Of a DNA stretch of 64,000 nucleotides, positions 7,389-15,852 are shown piece after piece. The stretch spans positions 2,403,030-2,467,029 of the forward strand of contig NZ_CP064788.1 in assembly GCF_017094525.1 (NCBI RefSeq), written 5' to 3'. The notes beneath the pieces are model-generated. The model saw only the letters and a list, made by a program, of their open reading frames with translations, did not search any database and had not been told where the DNA came from. A program made the translations under genes and the position numbers. This DNA is from Halapricum desulfuricans (GTDB lineage: Archaea; Halobacteriota; Halobacteria; Halobacteriales; Haloarculaceae). Within the stretch, counting starts at the first letter, position 1. Every line of letters begins with the position of its first letter.

Positions 7389-9395
7389 ATGACAGTCGGA
7401 GTCTGCTATTTCCCCGAGCACTGGCCGCGCCAGCGCTGGGAGCGAGACATCGAACAGATGGCCGAGGCGGGGCTGGAGTACGTCCGCATGGCCGAATTCT
7501 CCTGGGGACGGATCGAACCCGAGCGCGGACAGTTCGACTTCGAGTGGCTCGACGAGGCGATCGAGTTGATCGGCGACCACGGGATGGAAGTCATCCTCTG
7601 TACCCCGACCGCGACGCCGCCGAAGTGGCTCGTCGACGAGCGCCCCGAAATTCTGCAGGAGGACCCCGACGGAACCGTCCGGGAGTTCGGCAGCCGTCGC
7701 CACTACTGCTTCAACTCCCCGGCCTACCGCGAGGAGACCGAGCGGATCGTCACGCGGATGGCCGAACGCTACGCCGACAACCCGCACGTCGCGGGCTGGC
7801 AGACCGACAACGAGTACGGCTGTCACGAGACCGTCCGGTGTTACTGTGCGGACTGCTCGAACGCGTTCAGCGAGTGGCTCGCAGACCGCCACGGCGACGT
7901 CGACGCGCTCAACGAGGCCTGGGGGACGACCTTCTGGAGCCAGCAGTACCCCGACTTCGAGGCGGTCGAGCCGCCGGGCCCGACGCCGGCCGAACACCAC
8001 CCCTCGAGGCTGCTCGCGTACTACCGGTTCGCCAGCGACAGCGTCGTCGAGTACAACCGCCTCCAGACTGAGATCCTCCGGGAGATCAACGACGACTGGC
8101 TGGTGACGCACAACTTCATGGGACACTTCTCGACGCTCGACGCCTACGACGTGGCCGGGGACCTGGATCTCGTCTCGTGGGACTCCTATCCGACGGGGTT
8201 CGTCCAGGACCGCCGCGAAGCCGAGGCGACCGTCGAGGAGCTGCGGGCGGGCGACCCGGATCAGGTCGGACTCAACCACGACATCTACCGCGGCGCGCTG
8301 GAACAGCCGTTCTGGGTGATGGAACAGCAACCGGGCGACGTCAACTGGCCGCCACACGCACCCCAGCCCGCCGACGGCGCGATGCGGCTGTGGGCGCATC
8401 ACGCGGTCGCCCACGGCGGCGACGCCGTGCTCTACTTCCGGTGGCGACGCTGTCGGCAGGGCCAGGAGCAGTATCACGCGGGCCTGCGCAAGCAGGACGG
8501 CTCGCCCGACCGCGGCTACGCGGATGCGAGCACGGCTGCCGAGGAGCTGTTCGATCTCGGTCCCGTCGACGCGCCGGTCGCGTTGCTCCACAGCTACGAG
8601 AACCTCTGGGCCACGAACATACAGCCGCACGCGCCGGAGTTCGACTACTGGACGCACGCGGGCACCTACTACCGGGCGCTTCGCCGCCGCGGCGTGCAGG
8701 TGGACGTCGTGCCGCCGGAGCGCGACCTCGATGGGTACGCGGCCGTCGTCGCGCCGACGCTGTATCTCCTCGACGACGCGCTGGCGACCCGGCTGGAAGC
8801 GTACGTCGAAGACGGTGGACAGCTCCTGATCGGTGCCCGGAGCGGCGAGAAGGACCCGTACAACAAGCTGCCGGACGCCCTTCAACCAGGGCCGCTCGCC
8901 GGCCTCGTCGGTGCGACCGTCGCCCAGCACGAGAGCCTCCCGGAGCAGGTGCCGACGCGGGTCGGCTACGGCGGCGACGAGTACGAGTACCGCACCTGGG
9001 CCGAGTGGCTCGACGCCGACGACGCGACAGTCCAGGGGCGACATCGCAGCGGCCCGGCTGACGGGCAAGCGGCCGTCGTCGACGCCGAGCGCGGACGGGG
9101 ACGGGTCACGTACTGCGGCGTCTGGCCCGGCCGGGAACTGGCCGACGCGCTCGTCGGCGACCTCCTCGAGCGGGCCGGCGTCACGACTCACGCACCGCTC
9201 CCCGACGGCGTGCGAATCGCCGAGCGGGACGGCCACGTCTGGGTGACGAACTTCACGGACGCCCCGGTGTCGGTCGACGTCCCGGGCGGCGCTGCCTGGA
9301 TTGTCGGCCACGAGCGGGTCGGGGCCTACGACGTCGGCGTCCTCGAAGGCACGCTCGGAGACGTGACCGTGACACGGGAGAACAGCGAACCGTGA
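7389..9395 (+). CDS. GH42 family beta-galactosidase
   Basis: This 668-residue enzyme hydrolyses terminal beta-galactosyl bonds. The acid/base Glu142 sits in TDNEYG, and the nucleophile Glu312 in WVMEQQPG, the same spacing as in characterised GH42 enzymes. A zinc-binding cysteine group is complete (Cys107, then Cys151, Cys153, Cys156 in RCYCADC). The start at ATG 7389 is chosen because a TTTAG TATA-like box lies near 7359-7363, about 27 bases upstream, so the message would be leaderless; an in-frame TTG at 7368 is less likely. No signal peptide is present. The final codons lie in the first unit of a 23-base tandem repeat. It works with GalK and GalT, encoded convergently just downstream. Confidence 0.95.
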   Translation: MTVGVCYFPEHWPRQRWERDIEQMAEAGLEYVRMAEFSWGRIEPERGQFDFEWLDEAIELIGDHGMEVILCTPTATPPKWLVDERPEILQEDPDGTVREFGSRRHYCFNSPAYREETERIVTRMAERYADNPHVAGWQTDNEYGCHETVRCYCADCSNAFSEWLADRHGDVDALNEAWGTTFWSQQYPDFEAVEPPGPTPAEHHPSRLLAYYRFASDSVVEYNRLQTEILREINDDWLVTHNFMGHFSTLDAYDVAGDLDLVSWDSYPTGFVQDRREAEATVEELRAGDPDQVGLNHDIYRGALEQPFWVMEQQPGDVNWPPHAPQPADGAMRLWAHHAVAHGGDAVLYFRWRRCRQGQEQYHAGLRKQDGSPDRGYADASTAAEELFDLGPVDAPVALLHSYENLWATNIQPHAPEFDYWTHAGTYYRALRRRGVQVDVVPPERDLDGYAAVVAPTLYLLDDALATRLEAYVEDGGQLLIGARSGEKDPYNKLPDALQPGPLAGLVGATVAQHESLPEQVPTRVGYGGDEYEYRTWAEWLDADDATVQGRHRSGPADGQAAVVDAERGRGRVTYCGVWPGRELADALVGDLLERAGVTTHAPLPDGVRIAERDGHVWVTNFTDAPVSVDVPGGAAWIVGHERVGAYDVGVLEGTLGDVTVTRENSEP

Positions 9396-9458
9396 CACGG
9401 GAGAACAGCGGACCGTGACACGGGAGAACAGCGGACCGCGATACGAGAGAACAGCGAA
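9367..9458. repeat. Four tandem 23-base repeats at the GH42 gene end
   Basis: The unit CCGTGACACGGGAGAACAGC plus three bases is present at 9367-9389, 9390-9412, 9413-9435 and, degenerate, at 9436-9458. Each unit starts with an 11-base palindrome CCGTGACACGG (changed in the last copy). The GH42 stop codon lies at the start of the second unit, so the array spans the 3' end of the gene and runs towards the convergent galK stop at 9473. Confidence 0.9.
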
Positions 9459-9472
9459 GACGATGGGGAGCG

Positions 9473-10552
9473 TCACGTTCTGGAGACAGAGACGCCCTCG
9501 GAGGGCGCGATCAGGTGGACGGCCGGGTCGTGCTCGGGGAAGCGCTGCTCGTACGCCTCTCGCAGCGACTGTGCGAACGGCTCTGCTTCGGAGGTGTCGA
9601 CGAGGGCGATCGCCGCGCCGCCCCAGCCGGCGCCGGTCAGCCGTGCGCCGTAGGCACCTCGCTTGACAGCGGTCTCGACGACGTAATCCAGTTCCGGACA
9701 GCTGGCCTCGTAGTTCTCGGCGATGTCGTGATGGGCTTTCACGAGTACGTCCCCGAAGGCCTCGACATCCCCACGCTTGAGGGTCGTGACGGCCCGCTCG
9801 ACACGGTCGTTCTCTCGGACGACGTAGCCCAGTCGCTGGCGTTGACTCGGGGTGAGCCCGTCGAGATCGTTGGCCTCGAGTTCGACCGAGGAGTCGACGC
9901 CCAGCGTCTCCATCGCCGCTTCGACGGTCTCGCGGCGCTGGTTATATGCCGAGTCGACCAGCTCGCGCTCGACGCCGGTGTGAAAGACGACGACCTGGAT
10001 GTCTTCCGGGAACGGGACCGTCTCGTACGCCAGAGTGCCGGTGTCGAGATACAGGGCGTGATTTGCCTCGCCCAGCGCGACGGCGAACTGATCCATGATA
10101 CCACAGGAGACGCCCACGAAGTCGTTCTCGACGCGCTGACTCAGTTCGGCCAGTCGCTCGCGGGACAGTCCGAGGTCGTACGCCTCGTTCAGAAAGGCCA
10201 TGACCGCGAGTTCGAGACTCGCCGAGGAACTCAGACCGGATCCCAGCGGCAAATCTCCGGACAACTCGCCCCGGAAGCCGCCGGGTCGATGCCCTTCCGC
10301 TTCGAGGACTGCGTAGCAGCCCTTGACGTAGTCGGTCCAGTCGCCCTCACGCTCGCGATCAGTCGTCGAAAACGTCCGTTGCTCCTCGAACGCCGCCGAG
10401 TATACGGTCACGTCGTCGTCCGGCGCTGCCTCCAGTTGCGTGTGAAGGTCTGTCGCCATCGGGAGGACGTAGCCGCCCGTGTAATCGGTGTGTTCCCCGA
10501 TCAGATTCACGCGACCCGGCGAACGCACGCGATAGCTGTATTCGTCGCTCAT
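9473..10552 (-). CDS. galK: Galactokinase
   Basis: This 359-residue GHMP kinase phosphorylates galactose with ATP to galactose-1-phosphate. It has the galactokinase signature GRVNLIGEHTDYTGG (13-27), the ATP loop PLGSGLSSSASLE (102-114), the catalytic Asp154 in GIMDQFAV, and the C-terminal GHMP motif RLTGAGWGGAAIAL. The ATG at 10552 is chosen because the signature follows directly; a much longer in-frame extension upstream overlaps galT and has no homology. It lies 122 bases after galT on the same strand, and is convergent with the GH42 gene. GalK homologues are uncommon in haloarchaea, many of which oxidise galactose instead. Confidence 0.94.
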   Translation of the reverse strand: MSDEYSYRVRSPGRVNLIGEHTDYTGGYVLPMATDLHTQLEAAPDDDVTVYSAAFEEQRTFSTTDREREGDWTDYVKGCYAVLEAEGHRPGGFRGELSGDLPLGSGLSSSASLELAVMAFLNEAYDLGLSRERLAELSQRVENDFVGVSCGIMDQFAVALGEANHALYLDTGTLAYETVPFPEDIQVVVFHTGVERELVDSAYNQRRETVEAAMETLGVDSSVELEANDLDGLTPSQRQRLGYVVRENDRVERAVTTLKRGDVEAFGDVLVKAHHDIAENYEASCPELDYVVETAVKRGAYGARLTGAGWGGAAIALVDTSEAEPFAQSLREAYEQRFPEHDPAVHLIAPSEGVSVSRT

Positions 10553-10674
10553 TGTACGATCGTCCACCCGGACAATCGAAGTCCACCGTTGTAAAACAAT
10601 CGGGTGCCGACGGGGAGCGAAGACGGCTGGCCGCAGTGGTGACGCGCCGGACGGATAGCTGGCCGCCGGTGCCG

Positions 10675-11661
10675 TCACTCTCGCGCGGCGTCGAGACTCT
10701 CGCGGAGTTCGGCGGCCGACTCCTCGGCGAGTTTGTTGTTGATATAGGTGCCGGCACCGAGTTCGCTCCCGGCGAGGTGCTTGAGCTTGTCCTCGGTGCG
10801 CTTGGGCGGATAGAACTCCATGTGGAAGTGGGCGTAGTCCTCGCCGGTCCCGGTCGTGGGTTGCTGGTGCATGGCCATCACGTAGGGCATCTCGACGTCG
10901 AATAGCCCGTCGTAGGCGAGCTGGACATCCTTGAGCAGCTGACCAAGCTGTTGTTCGTGGTCGGAGTCGAACGCCGCGAGCGACGGAAGGTGGTCGTTCG
11001 CGTAGACGTGGACTTCGTACGCCCACCGGGCGAAGTACGGCACGACTGCAGTAAAGGCGTCGTTGTCGGCGACGATCCGCCGGCCGTCCTCGCGCTCGGC
11101 GTCGACCAAGTCACAGAACAGACAACGTCCGTGTTCCTCGAGGTGGTCCTGACTCGATTGGAGCTCCGTCTGGATCTTCGGCGGAACGAACGGATAGGCG
11201 TAGATCTGACCGTGGGGGTGGTGCAGCGTGACGCCGACGTCTTCGCCGCGGTTCTCGAAAACGTAGACGTATTCATGATCGTCCTTTTGGCCGAGGGTCT
11301 CGTAGCGATCGCGCCAGAGTTTGACGAGCTTGACGAACCGTGAGACCGGCTCCTGGGACATCGTGCCGTCGTGCTCGGGGGTGAACAGGACGACCTCACA
11401 CTGGCCGTTAGCAGGCTCGGCAGGGAGGAGATCGGACCCTTCGACAGCGGGTTCGGGCGGGTCAGGCTGTAGCGACGGGAAGCCGTTCTCGACGACGGCC
11501 ATGTCGTAGTCCGGCTCGGGAATCGCCGTCGGGTACTCCGCGTCCTCCTCGGTTGGACAGAACGGACAGTAGTCCGCCGGCGGCTTGAACGTCCGCTCCT
11601 GGCGATGAGTCGCCGTGATGACCCACTCCTGGAGCGTCGGATCCCACCTGCGCTCAGTCAT
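10675..11661 (-). CDS. galT: Galactose-1-phosphate uridylyltransferase
   Basis: This 328-residue enzyme exchanges galactose-1-phosphate and UDP-glucose to UDP-galactose and glucose-1-phosphate, the second Leloir step. The histidine-triad active site is HPHGQ (148-152) with the nucleophilic His150, and the metal-binding YCPFCP motif is at 31-36. The C-terminal AHFHMEFYPP motif is also characteristic. It is followed by galK in the same direction. A possible 38-residue peptide gene overlaps its start by eight bases, suggesting coupling. Confidence 0.94.
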   Translation of the reverse strand: MTERRWDPTLQEWVITATHRQERTFKPPADYCPFCPTEEDAEYPTAIPEPDYDMAVVENGFPSLQPDPPEPAVEGSDLLPAEPANGQCEVVLFTPEHDGTMSQEPVSRFVKLVKLWRDRYETLGQKDDHEYVYVFENRGEDVGVTLHHPHGQIYAYPFVPPKIQTELQSSQDHLEEHGRCLFCDLVDAEREDGRRIVADNDAFTAVVPYFARWAYEVHVYANDHLPSLAAFDSDHEQQLGQLLKDVQLAYDGLFDVEMPYVMAMHQQPTTGTGEDYAHFHMEFYPPKRTEDKLKHLAGSELGAGTYINNKLAEESAAELRESLDAARE

Positions 11662-11770
11662 CGTCGCCCTCCGCTTTCCCGTCGTCGACTGGCGTCAACG
11701 CGTCCGATTCGTCGAACTCGAAGAATACGACGTACTTGTCGTTGTGATTGACGTGCTTGCGCTTACGCAT
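11654..11770 (-). CDS. Possible 38-residue acidic protein overlapping galT
   Basis: An ATG at 11770 opens a 38-codon frame that begins MRKRKHVNHNDKYVVFFEFD and ends in an acidic tail, stopping inside the start of galT (8-base overlap). The basic head, hydrophobic YVVFFEF core and acidic tail look like a small haloarchaeal protein, and the overlap is typical of coupled genes. I do not recognise the family, and it could be an upstream leader or chance. No clear TATA box or Shine-Dalgarno site was found before it. Confidence 0.4.
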   Translation of the reverse strand: MRKRKHVNHNDKYVVFFEFDESDALTPVDDGKAEGDDD

Positions 11771-12017
11771 GGTCTATCATCCCGAACCCTTCGATTCCAT
11801 GGGTGAAAAATCCAGGGGATACGGGACTGATTCCGACTGCCGTCCGTTCGAGAACGCGTATCGTTACACGACAGAGAACACGGCGCAAATATTCATAAAA
11901 TACGAACGTCTGCGTGACCACGACAGACGGCAGATGCCGGCCGAAGACCGGTATTGTCGGCCGTCACGTGAGCCTCATCGGCAGCTATTTAACGTTCATT
12001 TACGACGTAGTACGCGT

Positions 12018-12965
12018 ATGCAACTCACCGATAGCCGTATTCTGATCACAGGCGGTGCTGGATTGATCGGTGCGCCGCTGGCCGAGCGTCTGGTCGCGGA
12101 CAACGAGGTGATCGTCGTCGACGACCTCTCGAACGGGATCCGCGAGTCCGTCCCCGAGGAGGCCGAGTTCGTCGAGGGCGACCTGACCGATCCCGAGGTC
12201 GTTGCGGAGGTCGTGACGGGTGATCTGGACGCGGTGTTTCACCTGGCCGCGGACAAGTACGTCAACGCCGAGCGCCCGCGCGAACAGTTCGAGTCCAACG
12301 AGGCGATGACCTACAACTTGCTGGAGCGCATGGCGGAGGTCGGCGTCAAGAACGTCCTGTTCACCTCTTCGTCGACGGTCTACGGGGAGGCCCCGCGGCC
12401 GACGCCCGAGGATTACGCGCCCCTGGAGCCGATCAGCGAGTACGGCGCGGCGAAACTCGCTGAAGAGGGCTTGCTCTCAGTGTACGCGCACACGCGCGGG
12501 TTCACGGTCTGGAACTTCCGGTTCGCCAACATCGTCGGGCCCCGCTACGGCGCGGGCGTCGTGCCGGATTTCGTCTACAAACTCCAGGAGGATCCCGACT
12601 CGCTGACGATCCTGGGCGACGGCCGCCAGGAGAAATCCTACATGTACATCGACGACTGTATCGACGCGATGTGCCACGTCGTCGAACACGCCGACGAGGC
12701 GATGAACACCTACAACCTGGGGACGCGCACGACGACGTCGGTCACCCGGATCGCCGACATCGTCAGCGACGAACTGGGCGTCGATCCCGACTACGAGTAC
12801 ACGGGCGGCGACCGCGGCTGGGAGGGCGACGTACCAAAGATGCGCCTCTCGATCGAGAAACTGGCCGCGCTGGGCTGGCAACCCACCCGCTCCAGCGACG
12901 AAACTATCCGCCAGGGCGTGCGCGACCTGCTCGAAACCCCCGAGAACGAACCGCACTTGAGTTGA
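12018..12965 (+). CDS. NAD-dependent sugar epimerase (GalE-like)
   Basis: This 315-residue extended short-chain dehydrogenase has the Rossmann motif TGGAGLIG (residues 10-17), the TSSSTVYG segment and the YGAAK catalytic Tyr/Lys pair. The family interconverts NDP-sugars, most often UDP-galactose and UDP-glucose. Here, beside galK and galT, it is the natural candidate to complete the Leloir route, though sugar-nucleotide epimerases are hard to assign by sequence and a role in glycan synthesis is also possible. The ATG at 12018 is preferred because the Rossmann fold begins at once and a CTATTTAACG TATA candidate (about 11984-11993) lies about 28 bases upstream. Confidence 0.85.
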   Translation: MQLTDSRILITGGAGLIGAPLAERLVADNEVIVVDDLSNGIRESVPEEAEFVEGDLTDPEVVAEVVTGDLDAVFHLAADKYVNAERPREQFESNEAMTYNLLERMAEVGVKNVLFTSSSTVYGEAPRPTPEDYAPLEPISEYGAAKLAEEGLLSVYAHTRGFTVWNFRFANIVGPRYGAGVVPDFVYKLQEDPDSLTILGDGRQEKSYMYIDDCIDAMCHVVEHADEAMNTYNLGTRTTTSVTRIADIVSDELGVDPDYEYTGGDRGWEGDVPKMRLSIEKLAALGWQPTRSSDETIRQGVRDLLETPENEPHLS

Positions 12966-13072
12966 CACCGTCGCACACGCAAGGTGTTTATAGCATATGA
13001 ACTGATCGTCGGCGGATACGTTCAGCCCGTCGTTCATACTTTGATGCGTGGATCGAAAGCGAATCACCATGC

Positions 13073-13088
13073 ACGGCTGTACAGCCGT
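13073..13088. repeat. 16-base perfect palindrome upstream of rdfA
   Basis: ACGGCTGTACAGCCGT reads the same on both strands. It lies 37 bases before the TATA-like box of the next gene, a position suited to an activator or repressor dimer. The rest of the 188-base gap after the epimerase gene has no coding frame of note. Confidence 0.7.
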
Positions 13089-13124
13089 TTGTCAGTTGGT
13101 AACTAGATGTCCGACGGCAACTGG

Positions 13125-13132
13125 TATATTTC
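13125..13132 (+). promoter_or_regulatory. TATA box of the rdfA-like gene
   Basis: TATATTTC is centred about 26 bases before the ATG at 13154, as expected for a leaderless haloarchaeal transcript. Confidence 0.55.
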
Positions 13133-13153
13133 TCGGACGAGTGATGGTCACGT

Positions 13154-13768
13154 ATGGTCGGCCACGAACCCAGAGCGGACGGCGGCAGATCGCGGAGCAA
13201 AGTCGCACGGGTAATCGAAGCGTACGACCTCGACGGTGTCGGAAACGAACTGGAACAACGGTGGCTGGCGACGGGCGAGGACGGCATGAGTCTGCGCGAA
13301 CTGGCTGATTACTTCAATCGATCGGTCCTCGAAGCGGCCATCGAACGGAGTGACATGAGTGTTCTCGACGTCGACGTCGACCGGCTCTACGAACAGTTGA
13401 CTGACGATGACGTGAGCGGCGGCGTCCGGACGCGAACCCAGCGCCGACTCGAGCGGAACGGGATCGACGTCGAGTCGGTGACCGGGGATTTCGTCTCTCA
13501 CCAGACGATCTATACGTATCTCCGTGAGTACCGCGATGTCGAACAACCAGAACCGACACCCCAACAACGTCGTGAATCGGCACTCGAACGCATTCAGAAA
13601 CTTCAGGATCGATCGGCGGCGGTCACCCAGGACGCCATCGAAGGGCTTCAGCGGGCAGAGCTGGCCCCGGAGGGAGACGTGGACGTTGTCGTGGATATTC
13701 AGGTCATCTACACCGACACCGGCGAACAGTTCGACGTCTTCGATCTTATCGAGCGCGGCAATGAGTGA
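13154..13768 (+). CDS. rdfA: Rod-determining factor RdfA-like protein
   Basis: This 204-residue soluble protein matches my memory of the haloarchaeal RdfA family, named for its need in rod-shaped cell formation in Haloferax volcanii. The N-terminal part (about 15-60, SKVARVIEAYDL to LRELADYFNRSVLEAA) is helical with a HTH-like look; the middle carries the SHQTIYTYL segment and the C-terminal third ends with IQVIYTDTGEQFDVFDLI. There is no signal peptide or membrane span. It is followed after 51 bases by an SMC-like gene with its own promoter, the same pairing seen for RdfA and an archaeal SMC-related protein in other haloarchaea. The family call is from memory and would need a profile search. 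Confidence 0.75.
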   Translation: MVGHEPRADGGRSRSKVARVIEAYDLDGVGNELEQRWLATGEDGMSLRELADYFNRSVLEAAIERSDMSVLDVDVDRLYEQLTDDDVSGGVRTRTQRRLERNGIDVESVTGDFVSHQTIYTYLREYRDVEQPEPTPQQRRESALERIQKLQDRSAAVTQDAIEGLQRAELAPEGDVDVVVDIQVIYTDTGEQFDVFDLIERGNE

Positions 13769-13783
13769 TCCGTTCTTCTGGGC

Positions 13784-13797
13784 AAAAAATATATATC
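13784..13797 (+). promoter_or_regulatory. TATA box of the SMC-like gene
   Basis: AAAAAATATATATC is centred about 28 bases before the ATG at 13820. The close spacing implies a leaderless transcript separate from, or in addition to, read-through from the rdfA-like gene. Confidence 0.65.
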
Positions 13798-13819
13798 TTC
13801 CCAGTTCTGTACACTTATT

Positions 13820-15757
13820 ATGACTAAGACAACGCAAATTACAGATGAAGCGACAGTGTCGGTCAGAAATATCGGGGGGATCGACGAGACGACAGTCGAT
13901 TTGCATCCGAGGGTGAACGTCCTCGCTGGGCGGAACGCGACCAATCGGACGTCTTTCCTGCAGGCGATTATGGCCGTGACAGGCAGTCAGGATGTCTCGA
14001 TGAAAGGTGATGCCGAGCAAGCGGAAGTGACGCTGACGATCGGTGATTCGACGTATCGCCGTCGATTGGCCCGCCGGAACGAGACAGTTACGTTCGACGG
14101 CGAGCCCTATCTCGATGATCCTGAGCTGGCCGACCTATTTGCCTTTCTGCTTGAATCGAACGAGGCGCGACGTGCGGTCACGACCGGGCAGAATCTGCGG
14201 GACCTCATCATGCGGCCAGTCGATCTCGAGGAGATCAGATCCGAGATATCGCGACTCGAATCCGAAAAAGATGAGATCGACGAAGAGATCGAAGCGATCG
14301 AACAGCGCAAGCAGTCCCTCCCCGAGTTGGAGTCCGAACGGGAACAGCTCAGAGCGGAGATAGAAGCGACGCGGACGGCACTGGCCGACAAGGAGGCAGA
14401 GATCGACGCTGCCGATGCTGACGTCCAAGCCCAGCGCCAGGAACAGCAACAGCTCGAAGCGAAACTCGACGAGTTGCGCCAGACGCGAGCCGATCTCGAA
14501 GACGTCCGCTACGATCTTGAGACCGAGCGCGAGAGCATCGAAACGCTCAAGCAGGACCGTGAAACGCTCCGGACAGAGCTAGACGCGCTTCCGGAAGCGC
14601 CCAAAGAAGACATCGAACGGCTCGAATCCGAGATCGACCGGCTTCGCGAGCGACGGCGACGGCTTGACAGCGAGATCAACTCCCTGCAGAGTACGGTCCG
14701 ATTCAACGAAGAGATGCTCGAAGGCGAGCGAACTGACGTGTACGAGGCAATGACAGACGACAGCGGCCATACGACTGACGAACTGCTGGGCGACGATGTC
14801 GTCTGCTGGACCTGTGGTTCGGATGTCCCCCGCGAACAGATCGAGGGGACACTCGATGATCTCAGAGATCTCCGGCAGGCAAAACTCGACGCGAAACAGG
14901 AGATCAGTGACGAACTCGACGATCTGAAAGCCGATAGGGACGCGCTCGAGGAGCAACGAGCACGCCGTGAGGAGTACCAGCAGCGACTCACGGAAACTGA
15001 AGACGAACTCGCGCAGCGAGAGGAACGCGTCGAACAGCTCAAAGACCGTCGTTCGGAACTCGAATCGGCGGTCAAAGCGCTGGAGAACGAGGTCGAGTCG
15101 TCTGACTCTGACCAGTTCGGGGACGTGCTCGAACTCCACCAGGAAGCAAACGAACTCGAATACAAACTCGGCCGTCTGGAAACTGATCTCGAGGATGTCG
15201 AGAGTGAGATCGATACCATCGAATCACGACTGGACGAGCAGTCACAGTTGGAAGAAGAACGTGATCGCATCTCGGAGGAACTGACTGATCTTCGGACGCG
15301 AGTCGAAACGATAGAGGAGGAGGCAATCGAGGCGTTCAACAGTCACATGGGCGCAATTCTCGACACCCTCGATTACGACAACCTCGAGCGGATCTGGCTC
15401 GAGCGCGTCCAGCGAGAGGTCCGAGAGGGACGGCGCAAAGCGATCAAGACGTTCTTCGAACTGCACGTCGTCCGATCGACCTCCTCCGGCGTGACCTACG
15501 AAGATACGGTCGACCACCTTAGCGAATCCGAGCGAGAAGTCACGGGACTGGTGTTCGCGTTGGCCGGCTACCTCGTCCACGATGTCTACGAGGAGGTGCC
15601 GTTCATGCTACTGGACTCGCTGGAAGCCATAGATTCAGAACGGATCGCTGATCTCGTCGATCACTTCAGTGACTTCCCCGATTATCTGCTCGTTGCGCTG
15701 TTGCCCGAGGACGCGCAGGCGCTCGATGACAAGTATGCCCGTATCACGTCGATTTGA
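13820..15757 (+). CDS. Archaea-specific SMC-related protein (Sph-like ATPase)
   Basis: This 645-residue protein has the SMC/Rad50 architecture in miniature: an N-terminal ATPase half with a P-loop-like GRNATNRTS (37-45), a long coiled coil (about 140-560), a hinge-like break containing a CWTC pair (Cys329, Cys332) reminiscent of a zinc hook, and a C-terminal half with a signature-like LSESEREVTGL followed by Walker B FMLLDSLEAID. The P-loop has Arg-Thr where Lys-Ser/Thr is usual, so nucleotide binding may differ. Such proteins are paired with RdfA in haloarchaea and have been linked to cell shape. It is not the chromosomal Smc or Rad50, being shorter and with a weak P-loop. Confidence 0.85.
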   Translation: MTKTTQITDEATVSVRNIGGIDETTVDLHPRVNVLAGRNATNRTSFLQAIMAVTGSQDVSMKGDAEQAEVTLTIGDSTYRRRLARRNETVTFDGEPYLDDPELADLFAFLLESNEARRAVTTGQNLRDLIMRPVDLEEIRSEISRLESEKDEIDEEIEAIEQRKQSLPELESEREQLRAEIEATRTALADKEAEIDAADADVQAQRQEQQQLEAKLDELRQTRADLEDVRYDLETERESIETLKQDRETLRTELDALPEAPKEDIERLESEIDRLRERRRRLDSEINSLQSTVRFNEEMLEGERTDVYEAMTDDSGHTTDELLGDDVVCWTCGSDVPREQIEGTLDDLRDLRQAKLDAKQEISDELDDLKADRDALEEQRARREEYQQRLTETEDELAQREERVEQLKDRRSELESAVKALENEVESSDSDQFGDVLELHQEANELEYKLGRLETDLEDVESEIDTIESRLDEQSQLEEERDRISEELTDLRTRVETIEEEAIEAFNSHMGAILDTLDYDNLERIWLERVQREVREGRRKAIKTFFELHVVRSTSSGVTYEDTVDHLSESEREVTGLVFALAGYLVHDVYEEVPFMLLDSLEAIDSERIADLVDHFSDFPDYLLVALLPEDAQALDDKYARITSI

Positions 15758-15852
15758 TCCGGACTGGTTCGACCGGGGATAATCATATCGCTCCGACGGC
15801 GACGCTGCCGGGGGTGTCCACGCCTCGTAGGCAACGCTATGCAGCTGGACCG

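Noticed and set aside
7113-9476. A 787-codon minus-strand frame
   Set aside because: Antisense to the second permease and the GH42 gene, whose catalytic motifs are certain.
12966-13153. tRNA or other stable RNA in gaps
   Set aside because: No T-loop GGTTCRANYCC-type sequence with matching arms was found here or in the other gaps.
13154-13768. Plasmid replication or HTH-only regulator
   Set aside because: The full length, C-terminal motifs and pairing with an SMC-like gene fit RdfA better.
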